Under the pieces are notes generated by a model, which saw nothing but the letters and a program-made list of their open reading frames with translations, made no database searches and had not been told where the DNA came from. Below are positions 30,630 through 43,393 of a DNA stretch of 64,000 bases, piece by piece. Every line of letters begins with the position of its first letter. Position 1 is the first letter of the stretch. This stretch comes from Bimastos eiseni (lineage: Eukaryota > Annelida > Clitellata > Crassiclitellata > Lumbricidae), in assembly GCA_959347315.1 (NCBI GenBank), contig OY365807.1, positions 12,539,324 through 12,603,323 on the forward strand, given 5' to 3'. The position numbers and the translations under genes were made by a program.

Positions 30630-31535
30630 TCACAACATGAATGGCAGGTCGATGTTGATGCGGCCTTCTCCCATGTACAAGGATCCAAAATGGCGTGTGC
30701 CAGGAACGTGGAAGAATGCATACCCTGGCCAGAGGAGATTCTTGATCAAAACTACGGCTCCACCGCGTTCATGCTGCACGCTCCAAGTTGCTGTCAGCAA
30801 ATCGTCTGCGGCCGTATCCAGGAAGTCGATCGTCCGCTCTAGGTCGGCTCTTTGCAGCATTGTCTTTGCCAGCAGCCTCTCAGGAGGACGAAAGTGACAG
30901 TAGTTATCGAGTTTGCCAGCTTCCAGCGTACTTAAGCCCTGGAAGAAACGGTTTTCGCGTACGACTCCGGTTGGAGCGAGTATGAAGGCCCCTCGGGGAA
31001 CGAGCAGTGCATCGCTGTCGATTTCCGTTATGACTGCAGACAACCTGTCCTCTTCTTTGACGGTTAATGTTTCGACAATCTGCTTCAAACCATCGGTCTC
31101 ATCTTCCGCATCTTTTCTGCCTTCGCTGCCTTCTTCCACGTTGGTCTGCTTCTTGCTGCCCGAATAGACGACGCTGCGGTGAACTAACTCCTCGCTTACG
31201 TTAGACATATCTCCGCTGAAGAACGTCCGCAGCTGTCGAACCTTCTGGCGTGTCTCGAATTTGGCTGGGCTGAGGAGCGCCCAGTTGGTGCAATCCTGAC
31301 TCACGAGGTTCTTGCGTTTGAGCAAGTTGTTCTCCACGCCTTGCACTATGAAATACTCCTTCGGGGCGTGAATCTTCCCCCAGAAGTAAAGCTTCTGAAA
31401 GTGCATTTCGTCCTGAAGTATCGGAAGGGAACTCTGCATGGCTGACTTCTGCTCAGGTGACAGCTGCATTCCGAGAAAGCCGAAATAGTCGATAAACAGA
31501 GGCATAAACTCGACATCCATCTCGATATTTCGCAC
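30630..31535 (-). CDS. RSPH9: Radial spoke head protein 9 homolog, intronless
   Basis: A single open frame of 301 residues; the human protein is 276. RSPH9 is a head component of the radial spokes that couple the central pair to dyneins in motile 9+2 cilia. Conserved stretches are LYFWGKIHA...YFIVQGVE near residues 48-66, DCTNWALLSPA, VPRGAFILAPTGVVRENRFF, GLSTLEAGKLDNYCHFRPPE, DFLDTAADDL, WSVQHERGGAVVLIKNLLWP and the family's terminal DLPFML. Residues about 105-150 form a charged, poorly conserved insertion (GSEGRKDAEDE). The ATG used is the first in frame. The gene is divergent from the laminin gene 1.65 kb away, and an X-box lies 160 bp upstream. Confidence 0.93.
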   Translation of the reverse strand: MRNIEMDVEFMPLFIDYFGFLGMQLSPEQKSAMQSSLPILQDEMHFQKLYFWGKIHAPKEYFIVQGVENNLLKRKNLVSQDCTNWALLSPAKFETRQKVRQLRTFFSGDMSNVSEELVHRSVVYSGSKKQTNVEEGSEGRKDAEDETDGLKQIVETLTVKEEDRLSAVITEIDSDALLVPRGAFILAPTGVVRENRFFQGLSTLEAGKLDNYCHFRPPERLLAKTMLQRADLERTIDFLDTAADDLLTATWSVQHERGGAVVLIKNLLWPGYAFFHVPGTRHFGSLYMGEGRINIDLPFML

Positions 31536-31694
31536 TGTTATGGACGGTTTATATTTTAAGTCGAATATCTTCGAAAAATATCTAGATGTCTCTGGCAGCC
31601 TTTTGGCGCGAAACTAAGACCTAATAATTTGCGCAGGACAAACTCGAAAAACGCGTTCAGTACATCAGAAGGTCCTGTGAGTTTAAGCCATTTC

Positions 31695-31708
31695 GTCTCC
31701 ATGGAGAC
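31695..31708. promoter_or_regulatory. RFX-type X-box palindrome upstream of RSPH9
   Basis: GTCTCCATGGAGAC is a perfect 14-bp palindrome fitting the X-box consensus (GTnnCC-AT-GGnnAC) bound by RFX factors, the usual switch for ciliary genes. It lies 160 bp upstream of the RSPH9 ATG, within the usual distance. Confidence 0.75.
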
Positions 31709-31989
31709 GTAATTGTGTGTTATTTAATATGCTAACTGCATGTATGACCTTCGCTTGTTATTATCAATGGCCTGGTATTCAGATCATCAGAATTTTGTCG
31801 CACACAACATATCACCAATCAATCAATAAATCAATCAATCGTAGCTATTTGACAGTCCAACAACAAATCAGAACAAATCACAATCTTTAAAATTTAAAAA
31901 ATGTTGGGACCTATCGGATCACACAAGAGACTGAGGAGGCCCAATTAGCATAGGCTAGGATTCGAAGGGCCCACCAGTAGTCTAGGCAG

Positions 31990-32254
31990 AAGTGTAACAA
32001 AGTTTTGAAAAGTGGGAGGGGGCATATTTAAAAAAATATTACGTGAGGCGGAATTTTTTTTGCCCCCCCCCTTTTTGAATTTTGCCCCCAGAAATTTGAA
32101 AAATGGAGGGCACAAATTATTTTAACAAAGGTAATCTTAAAAAGCCATTGGATAACCATATAAAGAACCGATTTGGGGGGCACATGGGGAGGGCACTGAG
32201 CACTAAAACTGGGGGTGGGGCGGTGCCTCCCTGCCCCCGCTTGTTACACCCTTG
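31990..32254. mobile_element. Small MITE-like element, TGTAACAA ends
   Basis: AGTGTAACAAAG on the left is mirrored by CTTGTTACACCCT on the right. Between them are G-rich and C-rich runs (GGGAGGGGG, CCCCCCCCC, GGGGGGCACATGGGGAGGG) typical of a short non-coding element. No target duplication was identified. Confidence 0.5.
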
Positions 32255-32463
32255 AGGCTAGGCCCTACATTGTATGCTTGGGGCCACTTGGAAATGTTCA
32301 GAGTTGCAATAAACAAATTAGCACCAAGCATGGTTGGTGTTAGAATTCTAAAATCAATAAACAATATAGATATTAAATAATAACTTGACTTATTTAATAA
32401 CATATCTATAGGCCTATATCTACTCTAAACACTGTTGTTGATTATAAGCATAAGATGCTTGTT

Positions 32464-32506
32464 TAACAGGCCTGCACGATCATATTATGATCGTGCAGGC
32501 CTGTTA
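32464..32506. repeat. 43-bp near-perfect palindrome
   Basis: The arm starting TAACAGGCCTGCACGATCAT and its exact inverse meet at a single central base, giving 21-bp arms. It lies in the 1.65-kb divergent intergenic region between RSPH9 and laminin. Function unknown. Confidence 0.9.
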
Positions 32507-33190
32507 TGCATTAGGCCTACGACGTCGTCAAAGCAGCTTTACTGACAAGTTTTTACTAAGCCTAATGACATGGCCTGACGCAGGCCTGCTGCAAAGATCT
32601 TAGATTATTATTTAAAAAGTAATTAACACCCCGAACTAATATCGAACAACTGTTATTAGAGATGTGAAATATATACACAAATTAAGATGAGACAGGCCTA
32701 TGAAAGCCAATGACTGTAAGCTATTCAAAAGCACGATAACCGCACGCACGCTGCTTCGGAGTTTAAACATGGAATTTTATATTGAAAAAATCGAGGGATC
32801 TGATTTAGCTGTAGGTCTATAATTATACCCACCCGTCCAACCTGCATAAGTATAGCGCTATAAATTCTACTAATCGGTGGGACGCAGATGTCGCCATCTG
32901 AGCCAGCAGCCGACGACGATCATTGTGTTGAAAGTGGCGATGACGAGAATGACTAGCCTACTTCAATATTTTGCGCGTTCGTTCGACCGCTTTCCTGAAC
33001 ATATACAACAATTATGGCTTAGAATATTATATTCCAACTAACGTCATCACGAATACATATTATTTCGAGTTGTTTTGAATCATCGGGTTATTGTATTAAA
33101 TTTGAGCGTCCTTTCTACTTGGATACTCGGAGCATTGAACAACGACTAGACGCGAATTGACTCGTAGTTGCACCTATAATTCGTCAAAAA

Positions 33191-36100
33191 ATGGCGGCGC
33201 TTTTGGTTTGTTATTTGACAGTTGCATTATTCACTTCAGTCTGGTCCTTGCCAGTTGACGTGGCAAGAAATCGACCCGTCGATGCCCAGATAACTTGTGG
33301 TGCCCTTGGGCTGGAGACTTTTGTCAGTCAGAAGTGGCAGTGGTCTGGAGGCGATGTGAGAGAAAATCAGACCGAAACTTGTTACAACGCGACCACTCAT
33401 CCGCCGTCTGCCATGGTCGACGGAAATGATAACACTTGGTGGCAGAGTACAGCACGGCCTAACTTCAACCAGGTCCCACAGGGACCAGAAGTCTTCATGA
33501 CCCTTGATATGCAGCAGGCTAGTGTCTTTTTCTATGGCTGCGTACACTGTTAGGAAAGTTGTTGGATTGTCCTGAGGATTTGGATCCTAGTTAGTGAGGT
33601 GACAGTTCAGCACAGGAATGCAATAGAATATATTGTTTACCTGCTATGCAGTTAGAGCCCCCAACATTGTTTTGCCAGTGTTGATGTCTCCATCCAACCA
33701 GTAGGCCTACATGTGTTTAATAGCTTATTTTGCACCAACTGATATAAAAGCATTTTTTCATTTGTGTATCCATTGTAACCAGTTGTCTCTGGATATCTTT
33801 CTGATTTCAGATGAACCTTTCCAATTAATTGCTGACTTCCTCCTGAATGTCATGTTAAGTTTAAAATAGCATGTTTGACCATATAAGACCCAGAGAAAAT
33901 CAATCCACTACTCCCTCCGTATTGCACATCTAGACTCTTACATTATTCTAATGCAGCATATTGGCTTGTTGCTATCTAGAATGCAAGCAGACAAACTAAA
34001 ATTTTACCTGATGCTTTGTTGGATTGATATCTACGGCATGTTGTCATATAGACACCAAACTGATTCTTAATCTCTTATTCTTTAAAAGACTACCTACTAC
34101 AAATGCAATTAACTGATGGATTAATTAATGACTGCACTTGAACTTTTTACAAATGTTTTTAATTTTTAAACTATACTGACAACTTACTGACTAGTACTGG
34201 ATGTCCCACAGGTAGTCGGATACAGTGTTGGGCACAAGACCAAAAACCAAGACCGAGAGGTCCAAGGCCAAGACCGGGTTTTCCAAGGCCAAGACCGGGT
34301 GGTCCGAGACCAAGACCAAGGGTCCGAGACCAAGACCGATACTCCTTTATTATAAACAATTTCAATTTACTAAGACGCTATAACGAAATACCACGCTTAA
34401 AACATGAATTTTATTGCTAAAGAACACTAATCTTAATAATGGTCCTGAAACAGTTTTACCGGCCAGTCTGACCTTTTGCGGGTTCCGCCCTTGGCTACGG
34501 CCTGAGAATATTACACTATAATTACTTACAGTATATGATAGGTAAATACTTTTAGACATCTGAACTAGTAAATTGACATTCCGTTTGAATGATGTAGGCT
34601 TACTTTTTACTGGAATTGTAGGTTAATAGTGACTACATGTGGCCGACCACATAATTATTAGATTGTTCTAAAACCTTGAAATTTGTGAAAGCAAGTTTTG
34701 AAATAGCTGGTTCTGTTGCAAATGCATTTTTGCCCACAGTAACATGTGAGTATTGATGGTCAGCACGTCATAAATCGATAACAAGCGCTTAGGGCCTAAA
34801 CATCCGGTGTCTCTAATAATCGAAAATAACCAACAAATATCAAAGAAATTGCTCTGATACAGCAAATGACCAAGCACACTAACCTAAGACGGAAACCAAT
34901 CCCAAGACCATTCCATTAAGACCAAGACCGACGCATTCGAGACCAAGACCGATGGTCCAAGACCAAGACCGATGCATTTGAGACCAAGACCACAGTTTTC
35001 CAGTCTCGAGAAAAAGACTGAGGTCTTGAGACCCAGGTCGGATACATGACCCGATCTGGTGATGCAAGCAATCAATGGCACAGCCGTCCACAAAACCTGC
35101 TCTAAGCGCCCAATCCAACCCTGCATACATGAGGATTGAGGAACAATAGTCAAGGCCACTGGAACTAGGGTAGTGTGCTATGTTAGGGGTCAGAGAGCGG
35201 GATGTTACTGGCAATTGGCACAGCCGATAATAATATTTACCCGACTTAATTTGCTTGTTTGTTATATTTTTAGTTGGGCTATTTGCTTGTTGCTGTGCTT
35301 TACACCAAATTATTCCAACTTTGTCATAGGTGTTTGAAGTACAAACTATCAAGCTGATGATGGGGGAATCACTTCGGCCGAGAAGGATCGTCATTTACAA
35401 GTCGACCATCGATCCTTCATTTGTCCAGCCCTGGATCTATAGGGTTCAGACTGAACAGAACTGCACCAAACTGTACAACACACCGTCAGGAATAACAAAT
35501 GTTGTCTCACTTGATTCAAGACTTTGCCAGATCTATTTGACAGGTCCTCAGCCGCTGAATGAAGTGGTTGGTTGATATTATCTTTTCACTTCACTCGTTT
35601 TACTTTGATCTTTTAATACAGAATTTTATTGCATTTGTTTTACTGCAGTCTCCTTGCTAGACTTGTATTACTGTGGTTTTTGCATGTTGTAGTGATTTCA
35701 GTCTAGTCAATTAACTGTGGTACAACAACCTTGCTGGGGTTCTGATCACTGCAACAAAGCATAGGTACAAGCTGGTAGCATTGTAACGAAGAGCTGTGCT
35801 GGATTCCCAGTCGCTTTTAGAATAATTATTGTCTTTAAAGTGTAACTTAAGAGACGCTATGCAATGTTCAGCTACAATTACTAATACGTACTGATGCAAG
35901 AATCTTTGATTTTTTTAAATGATTGACAATATTTAATTTTGTTTTTTTCAGATAACCTTTGACCTCACTCCAGTCACTGTTCCTGTGAGTATATTTGGAT
36001 GGTAATTATTATCTGTTTCTGATTTGTAACTATGAATGTACTTTCATGGCGACAGTGTACAAAATGCTTCTGAGAAATCTCAGCAAAGAAGAAGCTGAGA

Positions 36101-39100
36101 TATTGGGTTATTTAAATGTGCACTATAGGAAGTTGGGTTATTTAAATGTGCACTATAGGAAATTGGTTTATTTAAATGTGCACTATAGGAAATTGGGTTA
36201 TTTAAATATGCACTATAGGACAGATTTTAAACTGGATGCTGTGCTCAATATAAACAAATGTGATATTATTTGATGTACTTATGAAGATGAAATTAACTCC
36301 TGCTCCATCATTGCTCGAACTCTGTCTTCTTTGATGAAATGCCTCAAAACTCACTATTTCTCACTGACTATTAGACATTGTCTGTCTTTTGCTCCTTTAC
36401 CTCAATGCAGTCTACCTCAAATTGCATTTCTATATGACTTTTCATGCACTGAAAATTTTCTTGTTATTTACAGTACATGACTAAATAACATGTATGCCAG
36501 ATGTAATTTATGGTTGCAAATATTTAGGGTTGCCGATCACAAGAAAATTATTGTGGAAGTTCTGCCCTAACTATTACATACACATTTTTAATTAAACGTG
36601 CCAGACTTTCTCTCTAGAATAATTTATCCCGGTTATATGTAAAATACCCATAATAGTACTATTTAAAAAATATTTCTGTGAATGTAACATGTATAAACAA
36701 ATTAGTTCTGTTAGTTAAGCCTCTTGATTCTGTGTCAGTTTGTTGTAGTGTGTTAAAATATTGTACAATTTATGTGCTTGTTAATAGGCTGGTGCCCTAC
36801 ACTTCGCTTTTGAGTGGCACTTTAGAAATTTGTAGATTACGATTATGATTCAACGCTGGTTATTTGAAACCAGTTTTTGTAGAATTGGTGACCCTGACAA
36901 AATTAATGAGACGACTTAGGTCCCTTCTGGGTCTGCCCTTAGTATCTTTTGAAGTTTAAACATATTTGTCCACTGCATTAAGCTTATGTCGACTACATTA
37001 CATAAAATTATGATATTAAATTAGATAACATGTTTTAGGAGTTCAATCAAATTAATTTAAAAATAGTGGGTGTAAGGGGAGGAATGAATGTGGGAATGCA
37101 TCTGGAGGAGGATTTGACCCATCTGCTGTATAAATTTCATCTGCAGGTCTGTGTGTATCTTACCAGTATATGTAGAGAAGTACATAAGAACAGTGTCTGT
37201 TGTGTCATCTTTGATTTCAGAACTGGAGATTTGCAAGATATCTGAGGATTGAATTTTATGACATTGATCTGACTCTTGGCATTGTTGGAATTCCTTTTGT
37301 ACGTAAGATTTGTACCTGACTTAACATAATGTTTGTTGATGATGTACGAAAACAATATGCAGTATGTACTTTTGTAGTGTAGTTTGTTCATTTAAGGATA
37401 AGTTTAAAGTGATGTCTAAAAGACAACATGTGATTTTCAGCATGTCAAAATTGTTTGTTACATTAAGTACTACACTACATCTACATGATCATATCCACAG
37501 GAGGTTTTCAAAAGATGGTGGGTGATCTATCTGATTCAATTAATTGTTGAAGCTGTCTAGGAGTTCACTCTGAAGTTGCCAGTGACTTGCTCATTTGGGT
37601 AACACAGGCGTTCGTAGTTACCTTGCTGAAAACGCTGTGCCAGATGTTTAAAATCAATGACTGTATTCGCATGTGACCTAGTCACAGAACTCCATTAAAG
37701 CAACTTATGATTGATTGAACTTGTTTGCTTGGCCTGTTCAGTGATTTTCTTGCACTGTCAAATGAGTCATGACGGATCAATAGTTTATATGTTAAAGCAT
37801 CCAGAACGTCATGACAAATTCATTGCATATGTGTATATAGACTGGGATTTTATGAATACATATATACAATGTAGGAAGGATATCATGACTCGCCTATTTA
37901 TTGCCAATATAAATATTTTACTTATCTTGTTGGTACCTTATTTGCTCATATTTAGCACACTATAATATGATTTGGACTTTTAATTCAATATCTGAACTTC
38001 ACAGAATTACAGTACTGCACAGAGGTTATTATTCGAATTGTAATGGGTCTTCCTTAATACCTCACATAGTGATCAAGCTTTTGCCAGGCTTGGTATTTTA
38101 AAATGTCATCAAATAAAATCTATGCAAACAAGTGATTGAATGATTTATTGGTACTTGTTAGTGTTAGACTTTCAGAACACTAGCTCATGCACTTCCGTAA
38201 TTATTTAAGCATGGCCTCTGACTTCCACTCATACCCTACGAGCAACTTAACCGAACACAGAAGTGAATTTGCACGAATGAACGCTTATGAATTCAGCATT
38301 AACATAACATGTCCATCTCTGTAGAATATTCTCTCTTGGGATATTTGGGTCATTTCAAGTTGTCTGTTATAGGAAAATCAACTTATACTTTTCTCAATAA
38401 AACACCAGTAACATTTATGATCTAAGGGATCATGAGGTCATTTCAAGTTGTCTGTTGTAGGAAAAGCAGCTCATATTTTTCTCAGCAAAACACCAGTAAC
38501 ATTTATGATCTATCTCTATTATTCTTATCATGCTTGTTTATATTATTGTGTATATTACATATTTACCGAGTGTCTCCATTATTTCTATGACATTTGATAC
38601 TAATGTTTTAATGCACCATTTGAATTAAATTAGCATGGGTCTTCCATATACCTCACATGGTGAGGTATATGGAACATAGGTGGCTACACGATCCCTTCTG
38701 GAATTTCCGTTTTGTATCTACTGGAACGATTGATGTATTTGGTTAACACTTTCATGTTATTGAAATTTTCCAATCTACAGTGAACACTAACAATAAACTT
38801 CAGGATTGATTGCCACTGGTACTTTGTTGCTGGTACTGTGCATTGTGGGTGCTCATTCTGGGTAGTTAATTCTGAGCTGTGTACTTGTTCTTAAAGCAAC
38901 ACTACACCGTTCGAACGTTGACTGTGATGGCTGAGTGCACGTGCAACGGACAACAGATTGACTGTTCACAGAGCAACATCACTGGCACTTTTGAGTGTGT
39001 CTGTGGTAACAATACGCAGGGAGCGAATTGTGAAACGTGCCTTCCATTTTTCAACCAGTATGCCTACCAATCAAGCACCATATGCCAACGTATGTATCAG

Positions 39101-42100
39101 TCACCACTATCTTCATCATCACCTTTACATTACTTCACTGTTACCTTACTTCATTATCAGTGATAATGCTATGTGTAGCACCCAGTTGATCAAACAGTTA
39201 CCTTACCTTTACTTGATGATGATGAGTTCTCTGCACAAAGGCCAGTACATTGGTTTATGCACATCCGGAAATGAGCTGGGTGAGGAGGTTTCCCATTGCT
39301 TTCCTCGCAGACAATTATGGGAGAACAACTTGTCCAAGATCACTACTCAGTGGTACTCAGAGGCTTAAGTTAGAATTTAATCTGTGGTTACAAGCCACAG
39401 AACATACCGCCTTTACTTCCCTTATCCATTATGATGTTTGGTGGACTATAACAAAACACATATTGATCATTTTGGATGTCGATGACTATGATGACCCAGA
39501 CATCAATTAAATTTTTTTAAATATAAATTGATTATCAAATCACAGTGTTATAACTTGTTTTGGCTCCTCCCAGAGTTATGAGGATGATTTTGATTTGGTG
39601 ATTTCATGTATTTTATTTGCTTATGTTCTTGTGTTTATCTTTATGTGTTTATTCTTATTTGCTCTTGGCTATATGTAATCGTTTGTGTTTGTTTTAATCT
39701 ATTTCAGCTTGCAACTGTTTTAATCATTCGGAAGTCTGTATATTTGATCAGAATGTTGCTAACGCTCTGGGCAGTCTCAACGCAGGAGGCATAAAAAGCG
39801 GAGGAGGCGTTTGCCAAAACTGCAGAGACAACACTGCAGGTTTAGAAAGCAAATCATTTAAGAAGATATGAGTTTGAAGCTCTTGAAGTAAGAAAGTATA
39901 ATCAGAAACAAGTGAATTCAAAGAAGAGATACTGAGTGTGTTTCCAAGGAATTGATTATTTATTGATGGAGTCTATGGCATAATAAGAGAAGGACACAAC
40001 ATCAGTTGCCCTGTTTAGCTCCTTAGAGAGGAAGTGCAATGGTTTTCCAGTCACTTTTAGTTTACTCTGGTCAGTGAAGTGTTAACAATTATTGATGGTT
40101 TAAGGGTGGTAGCAGCTGATTTAATCTGAAGCCAATTACAATTTGTTATATTCTTTTCTAGTCTTAAGAGTCCTATTTGGACGAAGTTGGGCTGATTAGA
40201 CTGTCTTGACAGGGCATTATATAACACTGCTGTAATAATACTAATCTATTGGAATCCAATTGAAAATCTCAGGACTTATACAGAGCCGGTGTCCTTATGC
40301 CGACATTATCATTTGATGGTGACTTCATGTAAGAGCAAAGACAAATATTATATAATCCATCTTGAGAAAATTCTAGTTTAATCCAAGAGTTCAGGAGAAG
40401 CAGAAGTCAGAGTGTGTCATTTATAATATGACAATGCAATATAATGTAGATTGTTAGAAAGATCTGATCTATCATTATCTATGTAATAATTTGCTTAGAC
40501 TCTTGAATCTGTGGAACTGTGATGTATGGCTGCCTGATGTTGAAAGTATTCTACTCTGGTTTGCTATTTAAATAATGTGCTTAGAACAGATTTTATGATG
40601 CCATCTCCAAAATGAGAGGATATCAATTTCTACCCATAGGCCATCTGGTGAACAGGATGGACATTGTAGAGGAGGTGAATAGGGTTGGGTTCTGCATGGG
40701 TTGAATTGAACTCTGCCACTGTTTGGTCTTTGACAGTGCCAGTCTAAAGCCTGGAGAAAGGAGAGGGGTGACACAAAATCATCTTCGATGTGGAATGGTG
40801 TCGTTAAAAAAATCAGCATTGGTTGAATTGGCGTGTTGTTTTTAATTCTTTTTCAATACATTGTCAGATGTAACTTAATTCAAATGTTGTCAAAATCTTG
40901 CTATAGGAGTCAACTGTGAGCGTTGCGTGCCATTGTTCTATCGTCCAGTGACTGTTCAGCAGACAAGCGCCAATCCTTGTGTTCCGTGCAATTGTTCTGG
41001 ACCAGGAATGCAAATCATAGGGCTCATTGGTGAATGTGTCATGAATGCTGAGACAACGACTAATGGAATGGTAGGAATATCCAAATGATTCATCTTTATT
41101 TAATCTCATTAAATCTCACTTTTAAATGTGTCTCTTGAAATGGACATACTTTTTGACTTATCTCTTGAAATGGACATACTTTTTTACTAATCTCTGGAAA
41201 TGGATGTACGTGGGACTAATATGGAAGGAATATGAAGCGGCAACGTGGCACCAATCAGTGATCGTCTTTTCTGATGCACTGCAGGCAATGTCTGTGATTG
41301 GCTATGTAATGAATAAACTGACATTCGGGTATTTGGAAGAGTAAATTTGAACGTATTATCACCGAATAGATCATCTAAAATAATGCTACTTCAGTCAAAA
41401 ATCTCCTTTTGAACACATGTTATTTTAACTTATTTGATCTCCTTTTGAGCACATGTTGTTATTTTAACTTATTTATATTGCAAGTTCTATGTACTAAGTC
41501 AATTTATTTGTTAACAAAAACAGGCACAACTGCTGAGTTGTACTTCAAAAGTCCCAGATGTAGTCACAGGTATAATCTAGGTCATTGACCCAGTTTTCGT
41601 TAGCTTCATATCCCTTCCATATTAGTCCGAGGATGTACTTTTTGATTTATCTCTTGAAATGAACATTCTCTTGGACCTATCTCTTGAATTGGTCATTGTA
41701 TTTGTCATACCTATTAATGTAGATGTATCTCAACTTCTAACCTATGAACTCTTGATCTATTAACCTTGTCAAATTGACAAAACTCTTGACATGGACAAAC
41801 TTGTAATTGCATATGATATTATTCTAATTTATCCAATTATTAGAAATAGCTTAATTTTGTTGTTTAGATGCCTGGTGACTGTCGCTGCAAGAGTAACGTC
41901 GTTGGGAGTCTATGCGATCGATGTCGAGATGGATCCTACAACATGTCTCCTTTGAATCCAGACGGCTGTCAAAGTATAAATCAGTTTACTTCAGAACTAA
42001 TTAATCAACAACTAGTTGATCTTTGTTGATTTCAAGCTGGCATAACTAAATACAAAATCCTTTTCTGATCCTCCCACTGATGTTTTTGTCTATGATCACA

Positions 42101-43193
42101 AGATACAACTACAATGTTCATATTGATTCACGGCATTTTTGCAAAACATTTAGTGACAATCATTATTTTTTCGGCTCATGTAAGTGGTTGTGATGTGTTT
42201 GAGTTATATAACAGTAATTACTGTTCATCAATTCATTAGGCTTGATTGCTGATTGTTTCTGAAATGTATGAAGAAAAAATGAGCTAAATATATAAATAAG
42301 TAATAAATATAGTAGACATTTACATGCAAATGCTAGTCGTAAATAAAGTGCACTGTTTTCTAAGAAGTCCTTCATGAAATTACATGTAATAAATTGCACT
42401 AATTGACACATTGCAATACTGGCACTGAGTCAGATTTCTTGGTTTAGTTTCCAGAGTCCAACTTGCCATAAAAGATCTTTATGGATGATAGATATTGCTA
42501 TTACAAATTGGCATCACTACATTCACCACAATAATTTCTCAGTTTCTAATGGCATATTTTTCTGTACAACACCAACACTCAAAAGACTTACATTTATTTC
42601 TGCTAGCCATTTCATGGATTGTTTATATGTTACAAAGTTGACAAAAAGGCTGGCCTTGGATTTTTATGAAACTGATGATTACATTTGCAAAGGAGTGCAC
42701 AGAAAAATACAGGATATGAAAGACAATCTACTCATATGTACCGTAATGTACGGGTTTGGAATTTATTGTCAAGGAATATGGAACGTCGTGCATTTGAGAT
42801 TGGAGTTTGAGGCATAGATCTGATTTTCAGAACTTGGGATTTGATGTTGAGAACATCGAGAACATGCCTGACATAGAGACTTTGAAGACTGTAGGTTGAT
42901 TGCTGAATACTTTGACTTTGAGAGCACAGCAGTAAGCAAGATGCTTTTGATATTTGTAGCGATTAAACGTACTGGTGTTTTTCTTTCAGACTGCAGTTGT
43001 AATACTAATGGAACACTTGCTGGCAGTGTTACATGTGATCCAACTGGACAGTGTGTTTGTAAAAGATACGTAATGAACAAACAGTGCGATACCTGTATGG
43101 ATGGGTTTTATGGACTCGATGTAACTAAACTGGATGGTAAGTTTGTTGGCTGATGATTTGAAGGCTAGTCCTGTCCGCATTATTATTATTATT

Positions 43194-43224
<31 letters not shown>

Positions 43225-43257
43225 TACTACTACTATTATTATTATTATTACTATTAT

Positions 43258-43290
<33 letters not shown>

Positions 43291-43360
43291 TATTATTATT
43301 ATTATTTATTTATTTATTATTATCATATGTATTCATGAACCAATGGACATGGATACAGAC

Positions 43361-43393
<33 letters not shown>

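Larger units (their letters stand above)
33191..38941 (+). other. Laminin signal peptide and LN domain (exons 1-5)
   Basis: MAALLVCYLTVALFTSVWSL is a signal peptide. LN motifs are THPPSAMVDGNDNTWWQS (the hallmark WWQS), VFEVQTIKLMM, RPRRIVIYKS, NWRFARYLRIEF and HYTVRTLTVMAECTC leading into the first LE. LN domains polymerise laminin networks. The 33-nt exon 35952-35984 codes ITFDLTPVTVP. Exon 1 ends CAG|GCTAGT, a GC-type donor needed to keep the frame. Confidence 0.85.

Noticed and set aside
30579..31167. Plus-strand frames opposite RSPH9
   Set aside because: Shadows of the conserved minus-strand RSPH9 coding frame.
36104..36273. Small repeat protein with LGYLNVHYRK units
   Set aside because: Lies within a laminin intron; a tandem DNA repeat of 30 bp explains the periodic frame.
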